Positions 1 to 12,528 of a stretch of 64,000 nucleotides of DNA are shown here, piece after piece. The DNA comes from Saccharina japonica (Eukaryota > Sar > Phaeophyceae > Laminariales > Laminariaceae). Both the position numbers and the translations under genes were made by a program. Every line of letters begins with the position of its first letter. Positions within the stretch are counted from its first letter, which is position 1. The notes under the pieces are model-generated. The model had not been told where the DNA came from. It saw only the letters and a list, made by a program, of their open reading frames with translations, and made no database searches. The stretch is from assembly GCA_008828725.1 (NCBI GenBank), contig MEHQ01002158.1, forward strand, positions 105,911 through 169,910, read 5' to 3'.

Positions 1-302
1 CCCCCCCCCCCGCCCCCCCCCTGCACAACGTAGGAGTAAAACAATCCTTGTGGCGATATTGAACAAATGTAGCAAACTCCCACAAGTTGTCTTCACAACC
101 TCTCTCTCTCGATTCGGCACGCACAGAATGGTGTGCTGCGCTTGCTCAGTGCTCCCACAAGGATGGAATGGGTTTACGCTCACGTTGTGCAGGGGGAGGG
201 AGGGGGGGGGGGCGGTTGGGACCGACCACCTGTGTGTGTACAGAACGATAAAACGCAGCGCTAAGCATAGCAGCGCTGCAACAGTAGTAGTGTTAGTACT
301 AC

Positions 303-416
303 GGAGGGGGGCATGGTAAATAGGACCTACTCACAAAAAACTTCTTTTTTTTCCTTTTTTTTCCTTTTTTTTCCTAACAATATTTGGTCCCCTATTTTAC
401 TATTAATATGGTATCC
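303..416. mobile_element. MITE, 'GTAAATAGGACC' family, copy 1
   Basis: The left part reads GGTAAATAGGACCTAC and the right part contains TTTGGTCCCCTATTTTAC, an imperfect inverted repeat. A T-rich spacer of repeated TTTTTTTTCC lies between them. Better-preserved copies occur at 24590-24705, 32125-32220, 39414-39536 and 59965-60075. This copy is the most degraded of the five. Confidence 0.55.
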
Positions 417-447
417 CGCAGTAGCAGTCCTTGCAGCAACGCCGACC

Positions 448-725
448 TGTGATATGACTGGGTGAGACACAGAGTATCCCCTTGCAGGTTTGTCTATTAA
501 GCATCCTTGGTGTTACTCACTTTCCGTAGAGTCAAGCGTAGAAGAGAAGCAGTTTATATTAATCCCCGAGCCAGATGACATCTGCCTCGGGATGGGCTTC
601 AAGTATGGCCCACAGATATTATAAATACCCCGAATACCGAATACGAATGCCATCCAAGTTATACGAAAACGGACCAATTACCTATGCAGAGGTAATTACC
701 GGCCTTCCTAGCCCATACCATTACA
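448..725. repeat. 5' LTR of the short LTR element
   Basis: First of two almost identical 278-bp repeats with TG...CA ends. It contains the palindrome CAGATGACATCTG nested in CCCGAG/CTCGGG, and a second hairpin ATTACCT/AGGTAAT. Confidence 0.8.
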
Positions 726-1360
726 CTAGCCCACCCTGATGAGCCGTATATGCAGAAATATGGGAAAAACGGGGAAATCCCAGTTCCCCGAATTAGAACA
801 TGAGTCGAAGATGCGGCTCCTCAAAACCCCTCCCACACCTCTAAGTTGCAAGGCTAAGAAGCCGGAAAAAAAAAAAAAAAACGCAAAGAAAGGCAATCGA
901 ACGTAAACGCAGGTGCTGTGAACGAAACCAACGTCAGAGACCTCCCATGAGTCGCCAACAAGGCGAGGGGGGGGGGACGAGAAGGCAACAACTAGCACCA
1001 AGAAGGAAACAACTGACACCGTACGGGGAATGGGCACTACCGCCCGCCCCGCGAGGGGGAGACGAGTGCCTTGCTGAAAAACACATAAGAAGGATAAACC
1101 ACAAATAACAGTACAGTCCTGTGCCACAGTATGAGTAGCCATATTACCCTGACCGCTCCCCTCGGCTCTGGCGGGGGAGGGCGTCGGCAGGACGAAATAA
1201 AAACAATGCAAGGAAGACACCAAACCCGATACCAGACTCAATACCAAACCCACGTCGAACGTGCAGGAAATACCTATTCTAAGGCCTTAAAAGAAACCCT
1301 CCCAGCCCCAAAGTGCGTAAAAACGGAAAACTATTATTTCGTCCTGCCGTCGACGCCACG

Positions 1361-1638
1361 TGTGATATGACTGGGTGAGACACAGAGTATCCCCTTGCAG
1401 GTTTGTCTATTAAGCATCCTTGGTGTTACTCACTTTCCGTAGAGTCAAGCGTAGAAGAGAAGCAGCTTATATTAATCCCCGAGCCAGATGACATCTGCCT
1501 CGGGATGGGCTTCAAGTATGGCCCACAGATACTATAAATACCCCGAATACCGAATACGAATGCCATCCAAGTTATACGAAAACGGACCAATTACCTATGC
1601 AGAGGTAATTACCGGCCTTCCTAGCCCATACCATTACA
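1361..1638. repeat. 3' LTR of the short LTR element
   Basis: Second 278-bp repeat. The differences seen from the 5' LTR are two T-to-C changes (AGCAGTTTA versus AGCAGCTTA, and ATATTATAAA versus ATACTATAAA). The right flank is GACC, matching the left flank of the element. Confidence 0.8.
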
Positions 1639-1756
1639 GACCCCCATCCTTTCAGCCGGAATTTTCACGTTAGCCCACACCTCGGAGCAAGATCAGATAG
1701 ATAGATAATTCCTGCTCCATGATCTAGATTTTGTTTTGGCAGAGATATACTCCCGA

Positions 1757-1846
1757 TCTTGTATGATCTGTATGATCTGTATGATCTGTATGATCTGTGT
1801 GATCTGTATGATCTGTATGATCTGTATGATCTGTATGATCTCTATG
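1757..1846. repeat. (GATCTGTAT)n minisatellite beside a poly-C run and an N
   Basis: About ten 9-bp units of GATCTGTAT. The array ends at a single N (1847) followed by a C homopolymer, probably a place where the assembler lost the length. The same 9-mer forms the core of a dispersed family seen at 2310-2640, 14780-15060, 29975-30300, 35960-36225 and 63480-63990. Confidence 0.75.
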
Positions 1847-1925
1847 NCCCCCCCCCCCCCTCCCCCCCTGTTTTGTTTTTTCGTTTTTACCTTTTCCAAA
1901 AATCAGGGAGGTAACTCGCACGCAG

Positions 1926-2039
1926 GTTTTTTCCGAGGGTTGCCCCGACATGGTCACCGCCGACAAGGACTGCCTCCTCCGCATCCTCAAATTATTGCTG
2001 AAAAACAGCGTCAAGCTAACTACCGCGGGGTCCATAGAG
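1926..2039 (+). CDS. Histidine kinase exon: HATPase N box
   Basis: Phase 0 at both ends, with acceptor CGCACGCAG and donor GAG|GTGAGC. It translates to 38 residues ending LKNSVKLTTAGSIE. This fits the N-box pattern 'D..RL.qILlNLl.NAvKfT..G.I' of histidine-kinase ATPase domains, including the Mg/ATP-binding Asn. It joins in frame to VGVSHAYGG in the next exon. Confidence 0.8.
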
Positions 2040-5000
2040 GTGAGCAAGTAGGGCATCGTTTCTTATGCAGTCTATCTACACAGGTCTACGAGTAAGAAAT
2101 AATCAGCTGGCAATAACCTCACAAGGGAAGATAGGCTCGTTTTTAGGAGGGGGGGGGCGGATACTGTGAGACTTTTTGGATTAATAAATCGTGCTCATCG
2201 GCGAGAGCTATTATTGCACGCTACATCCAACCAGGGTATACGTATACCGGTCTACGCTCAAGGTTTGCTCAAAGGTTGCACATGTTGGGCGGATCATTCG
2301 ATAAACACTTCCATGATTTAGATAAAAAAAGTCAGGGCAGTTCAGGACAGATAGGCTCCTGATCTGTATGATCCGTATGATCTGTATGATCTGTATGATC
2401 TGTATGATCTGTATGATCTGTATGATCCGTATGATCTGTATGATCTGTATGATCTGTATGATCTGTATGATCTGTATGATCTACTGTAGGACAGGTTTCC
2501 TGCGTTGGATCTGTAGTCTGTACAGATCCTAGTACAGATCCTGCACAGCGTCTCAAAACGGCTTGTTAGGATCTAGATGATCTGTAGATGATCTGTAGAT
2601 AGATATATCATGATCTAGCTGATCTGCCCCAACGTGTGCAAGGTTCGTCTCACTACATACACTGTTTCAAACCTTGCTCAGACTAGGCGTTTGCTTGTTC
2701 GGCGGCGGCCTATGCTGTACTGTACACGAGGGACCGGGGATAGCTGTAGTGGCAACTGTACTCGAGGGACGGCAGGGAGACAATGGCAGGCGTTTTTCAT
2801 AGCTGTATCTGGGCATATACATAGACCCCTCGTATGATACTATACACGGAAATAACTCAGGGTGGGCTGGTGATGGTGCCCGCGGGGGCAGCAATCGAGT
2901 AGGCGATCCTGCCTTTTTTTTTCGGTTGCATCTCTCGTTGGGCGTCGGGCTACCAACCTACGAGGTGGACGGACGGGCGGGCGGACGGGCGTGTTGGTTG
3001 ACGCATCAATTGGGGCAATCGTCGACGCCAAATATAACCTGCATTATTAGGTAAATATTACTGTACGTAGGGACTTTTTTTGTTTTCATGTATGCGTACG
3101 TATATCTCAATTAATGTTGTTGTTGTTGTACGTGTGTCCACCGCATCGTTCTGTGTGTGCGTGTGTGCACTTTTTGCGTGTATGTATATTTATATATATA
3201 TAGGTGGGTGTTTCGCACGCGTACGGTGGCGAGTCTCCCCCTTCCGACGCAGGCTCAACCGCGACAAGGACACAGCAACAGCAACAACAGCAACAACAAA
3301 AGCCCGACACCGTCAACCTCACCTTCTCGGTGAAAGACACCGGGCCGGGCATCGAAACGACCCGGGTCAACGCCCTCTTCCAAAAATACTGGCAGCACAC
3401 CTTCGACCTCGGGCTGAAAGAACAAGAAGACAAGAAGACCGCGAGGCCCGCCGCGGCGGGGGGGCCCCCCTCCGCCTTACCGCCCTCGTCGGCACCGAAC
3501 GATCAGCCGACATCCCCGCCAACAGTCCCCCCATCTCCCAGCTACTACGACCACCCCATGTCTGAGAGTGATAGTCCGTCGCCCACGGGGTCAGCGGGAG
3601 GAGTGTCGGGATCGCGAGGGCGTGCTCCCTGGGTGGTCGAGGGCGATGCATCATCGGCGGCGGCGGCGGCGGTGGCGGTGGCGGCCCCCGCGGGTAGCTT
3701 ACACGTTCTCGCACGCAGCCACGACGTTGATGTTGTTGATGGTGGTTCCTGCAGCACCCGCGGCGGGGCTGCGGCCGCGGGGTTGGGTGACAGCGGCCGT
3801 CTGGCGGGATCATCCACTGGAGGCGAAGGGGCGTCAACCATTGGAAAAGAGAAGGAGGAGGAGAAGGAGGAGGAGTGCAGCTCTTCGGTGAAGATTTCAA
3901 AGGTGAATAAAAAAGAAGCACATGAATATATATATATATATACCAGGTACCACTATGGGCGGGATATAAGGACCGTTTGATGATCTTCATATTAATGTTA
4001 AAACGATCCTTACATTTGCGCCCAAAGTACGTAGTGTATGAAGAAACAAAGCTAAAATAATCGTCAGCTGTGAGGCAGAAGATTTCATCGAAACTCATAT
4101 TTTCAAGCTGTGTGTGATACTTCGTACATACATATACGAAGTATATACATATGTACGTACAAGCGCAAAAATCGGCGCGCTTTCGCGCGCCTTATTTTTT
4201 CTTATTGGGCTGCGCCAAGCGAAGGCTGTAGATGGTATTCCATGTGGAATGACAACCGCTCCTAAAACAAATAAGTCTATTAGATCGGGTTTAAAGAACT
4301 TGCTGAACCTTCTTGCTTCCAATGGTGAGGAACGCTGGCTTCACGAACTTCAGTCCACAAAGCCAATCAGATATGAGCGAGGGGTATTTGGGTTTCCACA
4401 CCACGAAAGGCGGTATCGACTCGGGGGATCACCGTTGTAATCCCCGTGTTGTCGAATTTGTAGATGTACAGACGAGCACATTCATGGTCTGGAGATGACG
4501 CTTTACCTTCCCCGGGTGGAGCTGGCTCCACGAACTCAAGCCACCCAGTGATGGAGCCAGTGGGGTTGAGGTTTCCATACCGTGCGGGGCGGTATCGACC
4601 CTAGGGATCACATATTTCATACCCGATTTTTCAGAGTGGAAATGGAATAACGATTAATTATCTGGCGATAGGACCTTATCCTCCCCGCCTGCGGCATACC
4701 CTCAAAGCTAGCCCAGCCAGTCAGTGATAGAGCCAGTGGGGTTGGAGTTTCTACACCGTGCGCGGTGGTGTCGACACGGGGGACCTCGGTTTTCGTCCGA
4801 TGGGTTGTTGGAGTTGTAGACGTATGGAGGGATTTCCGATCCGGGGATGGGACCCAATCGTCCCCGGGTGGCGCTTGCTTTACTTTCGAGCCCCACCCAA
4901 TCAGCGATCGGCTGGTGGGGTTGGGGTGTTTAAACCGTGCGGGGAGGTGTCGACCGGGGGGAACTCGATTTCGTCGCCGTGTTGGTGGAGTTATATATGT

Positions 5001-7872
5001 ACGGAGGGGTTTCCGAACCGGGGATGCGGCCTTATCGTCCCCGGGTGGTGCTGGCTTTATTTAGGTTTTCCTAGCCCCAGTCAATGAGCGATCAGCCAGC
5101 GGTGTTGGGGTTTCCACACCGTGCGAGGTGGTGTCGACCCGGGGAGGCACCATTTTCGTCCCCGCTGCGTTGGAGTTTTGAAGATATAGAAGTGTTCATG
5201 ACGCGGGGAGGAAAAATTATCCTCCCCGGTTGGCGCTGGCTCCGCGAACCTCAGCCAAACAGTGATAGAGCCAGTGGGGTTGGGGTTTTCACATCGTGTG
5301 GGCCGGTATCGCACCAGGGGATAATTTGTCTTTTACTCCCGGTCTGTCGGAGTTGTAGATGTAAGGATTTATGTATTATTTGGGGATGGGACCTTATCCT
5401 CCCCGCGTGCGGCGGACCCTGAAAGGTACCCCAGCCAATCAGTGATAGAGCCAGTAGAGTTGGGGTTTCCACACCGTGCGGGGCGGTGTCGATCAGGGCG
5501 AACTCGTATTTCGTCCCCGGGTTGTTGGAGTTGTACATGTATGGAGGGATTTCCGATCCGGGGATGGGCCCCTATCATCTTCCGGGGTTCACTGGCTTTA
5601 TAGTCGAGCTACAGTTAATCAGCTCTAGCGTCAGCGGCGCTGCGGTTTCCACGCCGTGAGCGGCGGTATCGACATGAGGGGTCTCGGTTTTCGTCCCCGG
5701 GCTGTTGGAATTCGCACCCGCTTTATTTTCGAGCCCCGACCAGTCAGCGATCGACCGGTCGGGCTGGGGTTTCCACACCGTGCGGGGCTGTTTTGACCCG
5801 GGGGGGGTCGTTTTCTTCGTCCCCGGATGGTCGGAGTTGTAGATATACGGAGGAATTTCCAAACCGGGAATGGGGACCAATCGTCCCCGGGTGAGGAGTT
5901 GTGGATATATGGCGGGAATCCGATCCGGGGATGATAATCTGTCGTCCCCGGGTGGCTCTGGCTTTGTATACGAGCCCCAGCCAATCAGCGATCAACCGTG
6001 TGGCTGGGGTTTCCACACCGTGCACGGCGGTGTCGACCCGGGGGACCTCGTTTTTCGTCCCCGTGTTATTGGAGTTGTACATGTATGGAGGGATTTCCGA
6101 ACCGGGGATGGGGCCGTATCGTCCCCGGGTGGCGCTGGCTTTACTTTCGAGTCTCAACCAGTCAGCGATCGGTCGGTCGGGATGGGGTTTCGACACCGTG
6201 CGGGGCAGTTTTTACCCGGGGAATCGTTATGTTCGTCCCCGGGTGGTCGGAATTGTAAAGATAGGGAGGCATTCGCAAATCGGGGATGGGGACCAATCGT
6301 CCCCGGGTGAGCAGTTGTGGATGAATGGTGAGATTTCCGATCCGGGGATGATACTCTGTCGTCCCCGGGTGGCTCTGGCTTTGTATACGAGCCCCAGCCA
6401 ATCAGCGATCGGACGGTGTGGCTGGGGTTTCCACACCGTGCGCGGCGGTGTCGACCCGGGGGACCTCGATTTTCGTCCCCGCGTTGTTGGAGTTGTACAT
6501 GTATGGAGGGATTTCCAAACCGGGGATGGGGCCGTATCATCTCCGGGTGGCGCTGTCTTTATTTTCGAGCCCCAACCAATCAGTGGTCGGTCGGTCGGGC
6601 TGGGGTTTCCACACCGTGCGGGGCGGTTTCGACCCGGGGGGTCGTTTTTTTCGTCCCCGGGTGGTCGGAGTTGTAGATATGCGGAGACATTCGCGAACCG
6701 GGGATGGGGACCAATCGTCCCCGGGTGAGGAGTTGTAGATGTATGGCGGGATTTCCGATCCGGGGATGATACTATGTCGTCCCCGGGTGGCTCTGGCTTT
6801 GGATACGAGCCCCAGGCAATCAGCGATCGGCCGGTGTGGCTGGGGTTTCCACACCGTCGCGGCGGTATCGACCCGGGGGACCTCGGTTTCGTCCCCGGGC
6901 TGTTGGAGTTGTACATGTATGGAGGGATTTCCGAACCGGGGATGGGGCCCTATCGTGTCCCCGGGTGGCGCTGGCTTTATTTTCGAGTCCCAACCAATCA
7001 GCGATCGGCCGGTGGGGCTGGGGTTTCCACACCATGCGGGGCGGTTTCGAGCCGGGGGATCGTTTTTTTCGTCCCCGGGTGGTTGGAGTTGTAGAGATAC
7101 GGAGGGATTTCCGAACCGGGGATGGGGCCCTATCGTCCCCGGGTGCGGCGGGACTGGGGGGTTCCCCCGAGGGGTAACTCCCGCCGCGCGTGCCGCGGCC
7201 CCTGAACCGCGGCCCCTGATTGGCCGACGGCGGGCTGGGGGCCCCCCTCGACCAATGGGCGTCGGGCTCGGAAAACGCAGGGATGAAATGTAATCCTTAT
7301 TATATTATGTGTATAGCTTGGTCGAACAAGCAAGCAGTTTTGGGATGACACTTTGTGCCATTTTGTTTGTTTTGTTTTGTTTTGTTTTTCGTATTCGGTA
7401 ATCGAAGTAAGTAAGTCAGTCGCGCCGAAGCGGCAGCAGAGTGGCGGGCAGAGGGAGCGTCATCATGTACGTGCCCTGGATAAGGTCCACCGGTGGCTAT
7501 ATACCAATATATCCGGGAACGAAAGTACTCTTTTGGTATGAATGCGAATGCCAACACATTCCTGACCTGAGCAACTCCCCCCCCACCCCCACCGTGGTCC
7601 GCCTCAAAAGTGGTGCGTGGTCAATGGTCAAACGACTAAAGGCAAGCAACAAAGTAAAACGCCCCCGCCCCCCCCCCCCCACTCCGTCTCGAAAGTGATG
7701 CATGTTTGGTGAAAACCCAACGTGCTCCATCCTGGCATTGTAGGGATGCAAGGGTCTATGGTCATACAACTACGGCCGTGCACGACATGAGTACACCCCC
7801 CCCTCTGCTCCGTCTCGAAAGTGGTGCATGTTCAATGGTCGAACGACTAAAGACAGGCAACAATTGAAAACG

Positions 7873-7917
<45 letters not shown>

Positions 7918-9097
7918 CATCGAGCGGCGGGATCGGCTTGGGATTGAACGTGGCGTATAACCTGGTGCAGGGAATGGGCGGCACCCTTCATGTAAGTCGC
8001 TTTCCCCCCTCTTCTTCTTGTTGCTGTACGTAGTGCTAACAGTGCACACCCGCGTTCTGCCTCTTCTTATTGTTGTTTTTGTCGTAGTGCAACGCCGCCT
8101 GCCATCCTTCATCTTCTTCTTCTTCTTCTTCTTCTTCTTCTTTTCTTTCTTCTCATTCTTGCTGTATTTCCTACCCGCCGTCCGTCGTTTCGAAGCGTGT
8201 ACCACCTGGCGAGGCTACTTGAGCGAGGAATCCAGCGTAAAATCCATATACTTGGGGTCCGATGTGTACGTTACAATAATGTTCGTTAGATACGTACCTA
8301 GTCTGTGGGGGTTTGATTGCGTACCGGGCTTAACTTGCTGTTTTTCTCAAAGAGGTGCAGCAGTTGTCGGTCCCCTCTGTAGTGCCGGTATGTATGCGCC
8401 AGCCAACAATACCGGCACTATAACGGTAACCGGCACTATATACTCCGCACACTACCATACTGGTGAATCCTACCTATGCCAAGCGATTTCACAGGCACTA
8501 AATCGGGCAGCCGGCACTACTCAACCAGCACTATAGAGGGACCACTAGGCACTATAGTGGGCAGCAGGCATTACTCAACCGGCCCTATAGAGGGACCACT
8601 ACGCACTATAGAGGGCAGCCGGCCGCACTCAACCGGCACTATAGAGGGACCACTACGCACTATAGCGGGCAGCCGGCACTAATCAACCGGCACTATAGAG
8701 GGACCACCACGCACTATAGCGGGCAGCCGGCACTACTCAACCGGCACTATAGAGGGACCACCACTACTGTACAGAGGTCCTATACTATAATCAAGTGAAG
8801 AGCCCCAGAATAACTAGGTGCTACGATGCCTCTCCCGTAGCACACTTCTCGACGCTTAAGTGTGTACTTAAACCAGTTCCAGGCTTCTTGATAATTGAGC
8901 ACATACTTAAACCAATTGGTTGGTTTTACTTCGCCAGCCAGGTAAATACCTAGCCTTAACATGCAGCCAAGGCATGCCTTAACTCACAGCCCTTCTGGTA
9001 ATAATACATACAGCCAGCCAAAAAAAAAAAAAAAAAAAACAAGCAACGCGAGAGAAAAGCGAGCACATAAACGTACATACCGAACTGGTTTTGAAAG

Positions 9098-9128
<31 letters not shown>

Positions 9129-12100
9129 GTATACACGTTTCCGATTGCATCCTTGCGCATTTCACAGCCCAACAACCAATTTAATGACTTTTCTGCCTTT
9201 CGAAGGTGGAATCGGACCCGCGCACTGGGACTTGCTTCTCCTTCACTTTGGCCGTGCCGCTGGTGAGCTACGATTACACAGAGCTAGAGCTAGAGCTAGA
9301 GCTAGAGCTAGAGCTAGAGCTAGAGCTAGAGCTAGAGCTAGAGCTAGAGCTAGAGCTAGAGCTAGAGCTAGAGCTATATCATTAAGGGCATTAGGAGAGA
9401 GGGGTGGCGGGAGTGAGCAGAAGGGGGGGAGGGGGGGCGTACTCATCTGTTGCTTGCCTTAGTCATTTGACCGTTGACCACGCATCCATTTCGAGACGGA
9501 GCAGGGGGGGGGGGGGGGGGGGGGAGAAGAGGGGGGGGGGGGGGGCCCTTTTTTTTTTTTGCCTTAGTCATTTGACCGTTGACCACGCATCCCTTTCGAG
9601 ACGGAGCAGGGGGGGGGGCGGGGCGTGCTCATTTTTGTTCTTGCCTTAGTCATTTGACCATTGACCACGCATCCCTTTCGAGACGGAGCACCGTTCCTAC
9701 TCCTAATGGAGACACCTCCTACATTTGGGCGCTCATTACGTTGTTTCCATATATTACAAATAAACTTTTTGCTAATCCTATCCCCTTCCTGTTTCGCCGC
9801 CTGTGGCCGCCATCTACCTCCTAAGATAGCGATAGTTTTTTCGCTACTATCTAGTGTACCAATCCTCTCCATGTCACATTCATCTATTTTCCTCATTTCC
9901 TCCTCTAACACATCCCGTTCCTCCTTGTAAATTTCACATTCTCCTACTATGTGAAATTCTACTCTCTATGGCTTTGCCACATGGGCACATCTGTGCATCT
10001 ACTTCCTCCTCCTCCCGGCTACTGGTACATCTCTTTATTATTTCTGGCAAGTCCAGGTCCCCTACGCGAAATCGCAGTTTCAGAGTTTTCGCGAAGTCCA
10101 TTGGGCCGTGCAAATACCTTTTCATTCCTATCCCGTTCTTTTGACCCCCCGTATATCTCTAAGTGTTCCCTCCCCTTCCACTTTCTTTCTTAGCGCTAGC
10201 CTTTTCCTTCTTTCTATCTGTTCTTTTACTTCTGTCTCGCACCCCCCAAACTTCTCTATGGCCAGCATCTCTTTTTGGTTTCCTATACTCTTCCATACTT
10301 TCTCGACTACGCTATCCCACCTTACTCCAGCGGGGGGGGGGGGGGGGGTGTACTCATGCCATGCATGGCCGTAGCGACCAGGCAAGGGAGGGGTTTGTTG
10401 TTGTTGTCTGTAAAAGGTTGTTTTCATTATTGTTGTTGTTGCATTTGCCATCCGATAGTGTGCAGCATAATACATTGCAACGTTGACCACTCGTCAACAT
10501 CGTGTTAGCCCTCCTCAAACATTGTACAGCATGGGCTTCAAACATTTAATCTACTCACCATAAACATTCCCAGTAAGAAAAAAAACAAAACAAGAAACAC
10601 CGAAAAGGGAACAACGAAAACAAACGAAAACGTATTGTACGAAGGCTAATTCCCTCTTTCTGTTACCTATTCCTCTACTCCCAGCTTCTTATATAGAACC
10701 TGTCAACAAAAACCCAGGGCATGAATCTACTACGTAGCCTTCGCCTTTGCAGAAGAGGGAATAAGGGAGGGAGTTGCTATGTTACCGTATGACATGTTTA
10801 TTGGCACAAAAACCAAAGGGATATACGTACCGGGGGGGGGGGGGGAGACTCCTCTGAGCACGGCTTGTCAGGGGGCAAGGAAAGTGTGCTAAACTACTCT
10901 ATATATATGTAAGGGGCAGTAAGTTTGTTTTAGTTCGTGTCATAAAAAACGAAGGCATGTATACAGGGGGGGGGGTGTACTTTATTTTCATGCATGGCCA
11001 CAGTCGTATGTATGACCATAGACCCTCGCATCCCTACGAGGCCGGAACGGAGCATGNNNNNNNNNNNNNNNNNNNNNNNNNNNNNNNNNNNNNNNNNNNN
11101 NNNNNNNNNNNNNNNNNNNNNNNNNNNNNNNNNNNNNNNNNNNNNNNNNNNNNNNNNNNNNNNNNNNNNNNNNNNNNNNNNNNNNNNNNNNNNNNNNNNN
11201 NNNNNNNNNNNNNNNNNNNNNNNNNNNNNNNNNNNNNNNNNNNNNNNNNNNNNNNNNNNNNNNNNNNNNNNNNNNNNNNNNNNNNNNNNNNNNNNNNNNN
11301 NNNNNNNNNNNNNNNNNNNNNNNNNNNNNNNNNNNNNNNNNNNNNNNNNNNNNNNNNNNNNNNNNNNNNNNNNNNNNNNNNNNNNNNNNNNNNNNNNNNN
11401 NNNNNNNNNNNNNNNNNNNNNNNNNNNNNNNNNNNNNNNNNNNNNNNNNNNNNNNNNNNNNNNNNNNNNNNNNNNNNNNNNNNNNNNNNNNNNNNNNNNN
11501 NNNNNNNNNNNNNNNNNNNNNNNNNNNNNNNNNNNNNNNNNNNNNNNNNNNNNNNNNNNNNNNNNNNNNNNNNNNNNNNNNNNNNNNNNNNNNNNNNNNN
11601 NNNNNNNNNNNNNNNNNNNNNNNNNNNNNNNNNNNNNNNNNNNNNNNNNNNNNNNNNNNNNNNNNNNNNNNNNNNNNNNNNNNNNNNNNNNNNNNNNNNN
11701 NNNNNNNNNNNNNNNNNNNNNNNNNNNNNNNNNNNNNNNNNNNNNNNNNNNNNNNNNNNNNNNNNNNNNNNNNNNNNNNNNNNNNNNNNNNNNNNNNNNN
11801 NNNNNNNNNNNNNNNNNNNNNNNNNNNNNNNNNNNNNNNNNNNNNNNNNNNNNNNNNNNNNNNNNNNNNNNNNNNNNNNNNNNNNNNNNNNNNNNNNNNN
11901 NNNNNNNNNNNNNNNNNNNNNNNNNNNNNNNNNNNNNNNNNNNNNNNNNNNNNNNNNNNNNNNNNNNNNNNNNNGGGTGTACTCATGTCGTGCACGGCCG
12001 TAGTCTTATGACCATAGACCCTCGCATCCCCTACAATGCCGGGACGGGGCACGCTACGTATGTTTTCGCCAACTAGGCAGAGGGGCGTACTCATTTTTTG

Positions 12101-12490
12101 CTTGCCTTGCGTGTAGCCATTTGACCATTGACCACGCGTCCCTTTCGAGACGGAGCACTAGGGGGGAGCATCCATGTCGTTTTGGAACGCAGACCACACA
12201 AACACGTTACAGTCAATTGCGCTATATTTTTTTTTATCTCAACGGGTACTGGTAGTATTTACGCCAGCTGGAACAAAAAAAAACGCCCCTACCTGCCAAT
12301 AAGCTGGCGCCGGAATTACCCCGCTTTTTTTGTTGTTCTTGTAGCTCGGAAGCTGATCGCACCATTTTCCCTCTGTGACGTTTTCTTTTTCTGCTGCACC
12401 CGCAAAGTTGGCCGCACGTGCTGGAAAGCGAAGCCGCTAAGAGGATCGTGGACATCCCTCCCGGTCTAAAGCCCAACCTTCTATCAGGTA

Positions 12491-12528
<38 letters not shown>

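Larger units (their letters stand above)
448..1638. mobile_element. Young short LTR retroelement (TRIM-like, non-autonomous)
   Basis: Two 278-bp direct repeats (448-725 and 1361-1638) differ at only two positions that I could find. Each starts TGTGATATG and ends CCATTACA, so the termini are TG...CA. The 4 bp GACC occurs immediately before the left copy (444-447) and immediately after the right copy (1639-1642), as expected of a target-site duplication. Each LTR carries a TATAAATA-like box and two hairpins. The 635-bp interior has no meaningful ORF, no clear primer-binding site starting TGG and no polypurine tract, so it is non-autonomous or primed in an unusual way. The start of the interior (726-870) is related to 17085-17235. 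Confidence 0.8.

Noticed and set aside
735-830. CTGATGAG...GAAA resembling a hammerhead ribozyme core in the LTR element
   Set aside because: Stem II would start with a G-G mismatch, the related copy at 17095 lacks GAAA at the right place, and the GTC site that follows has no stem I partner. Chance or another hairpin is more likely.
3080-3565. 161-codon frame overlapping the G1 exon
   Set aside because: Shadow frame; the exon frame has the histidine-kinase G1 motif and consistent splice phases.
5901-6728. 275-codon open frame and many other frames across 4.7-7.2 kb
   Set aside because: They are open in several frames at once because the 180/240-bp satellite is GC-rich and repetitive; no domain-like protein.
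10957-12094. Open frames of about 350 codons around 11-12 kb
   Set aside because: Almost entirely N; created by the assembly gap.
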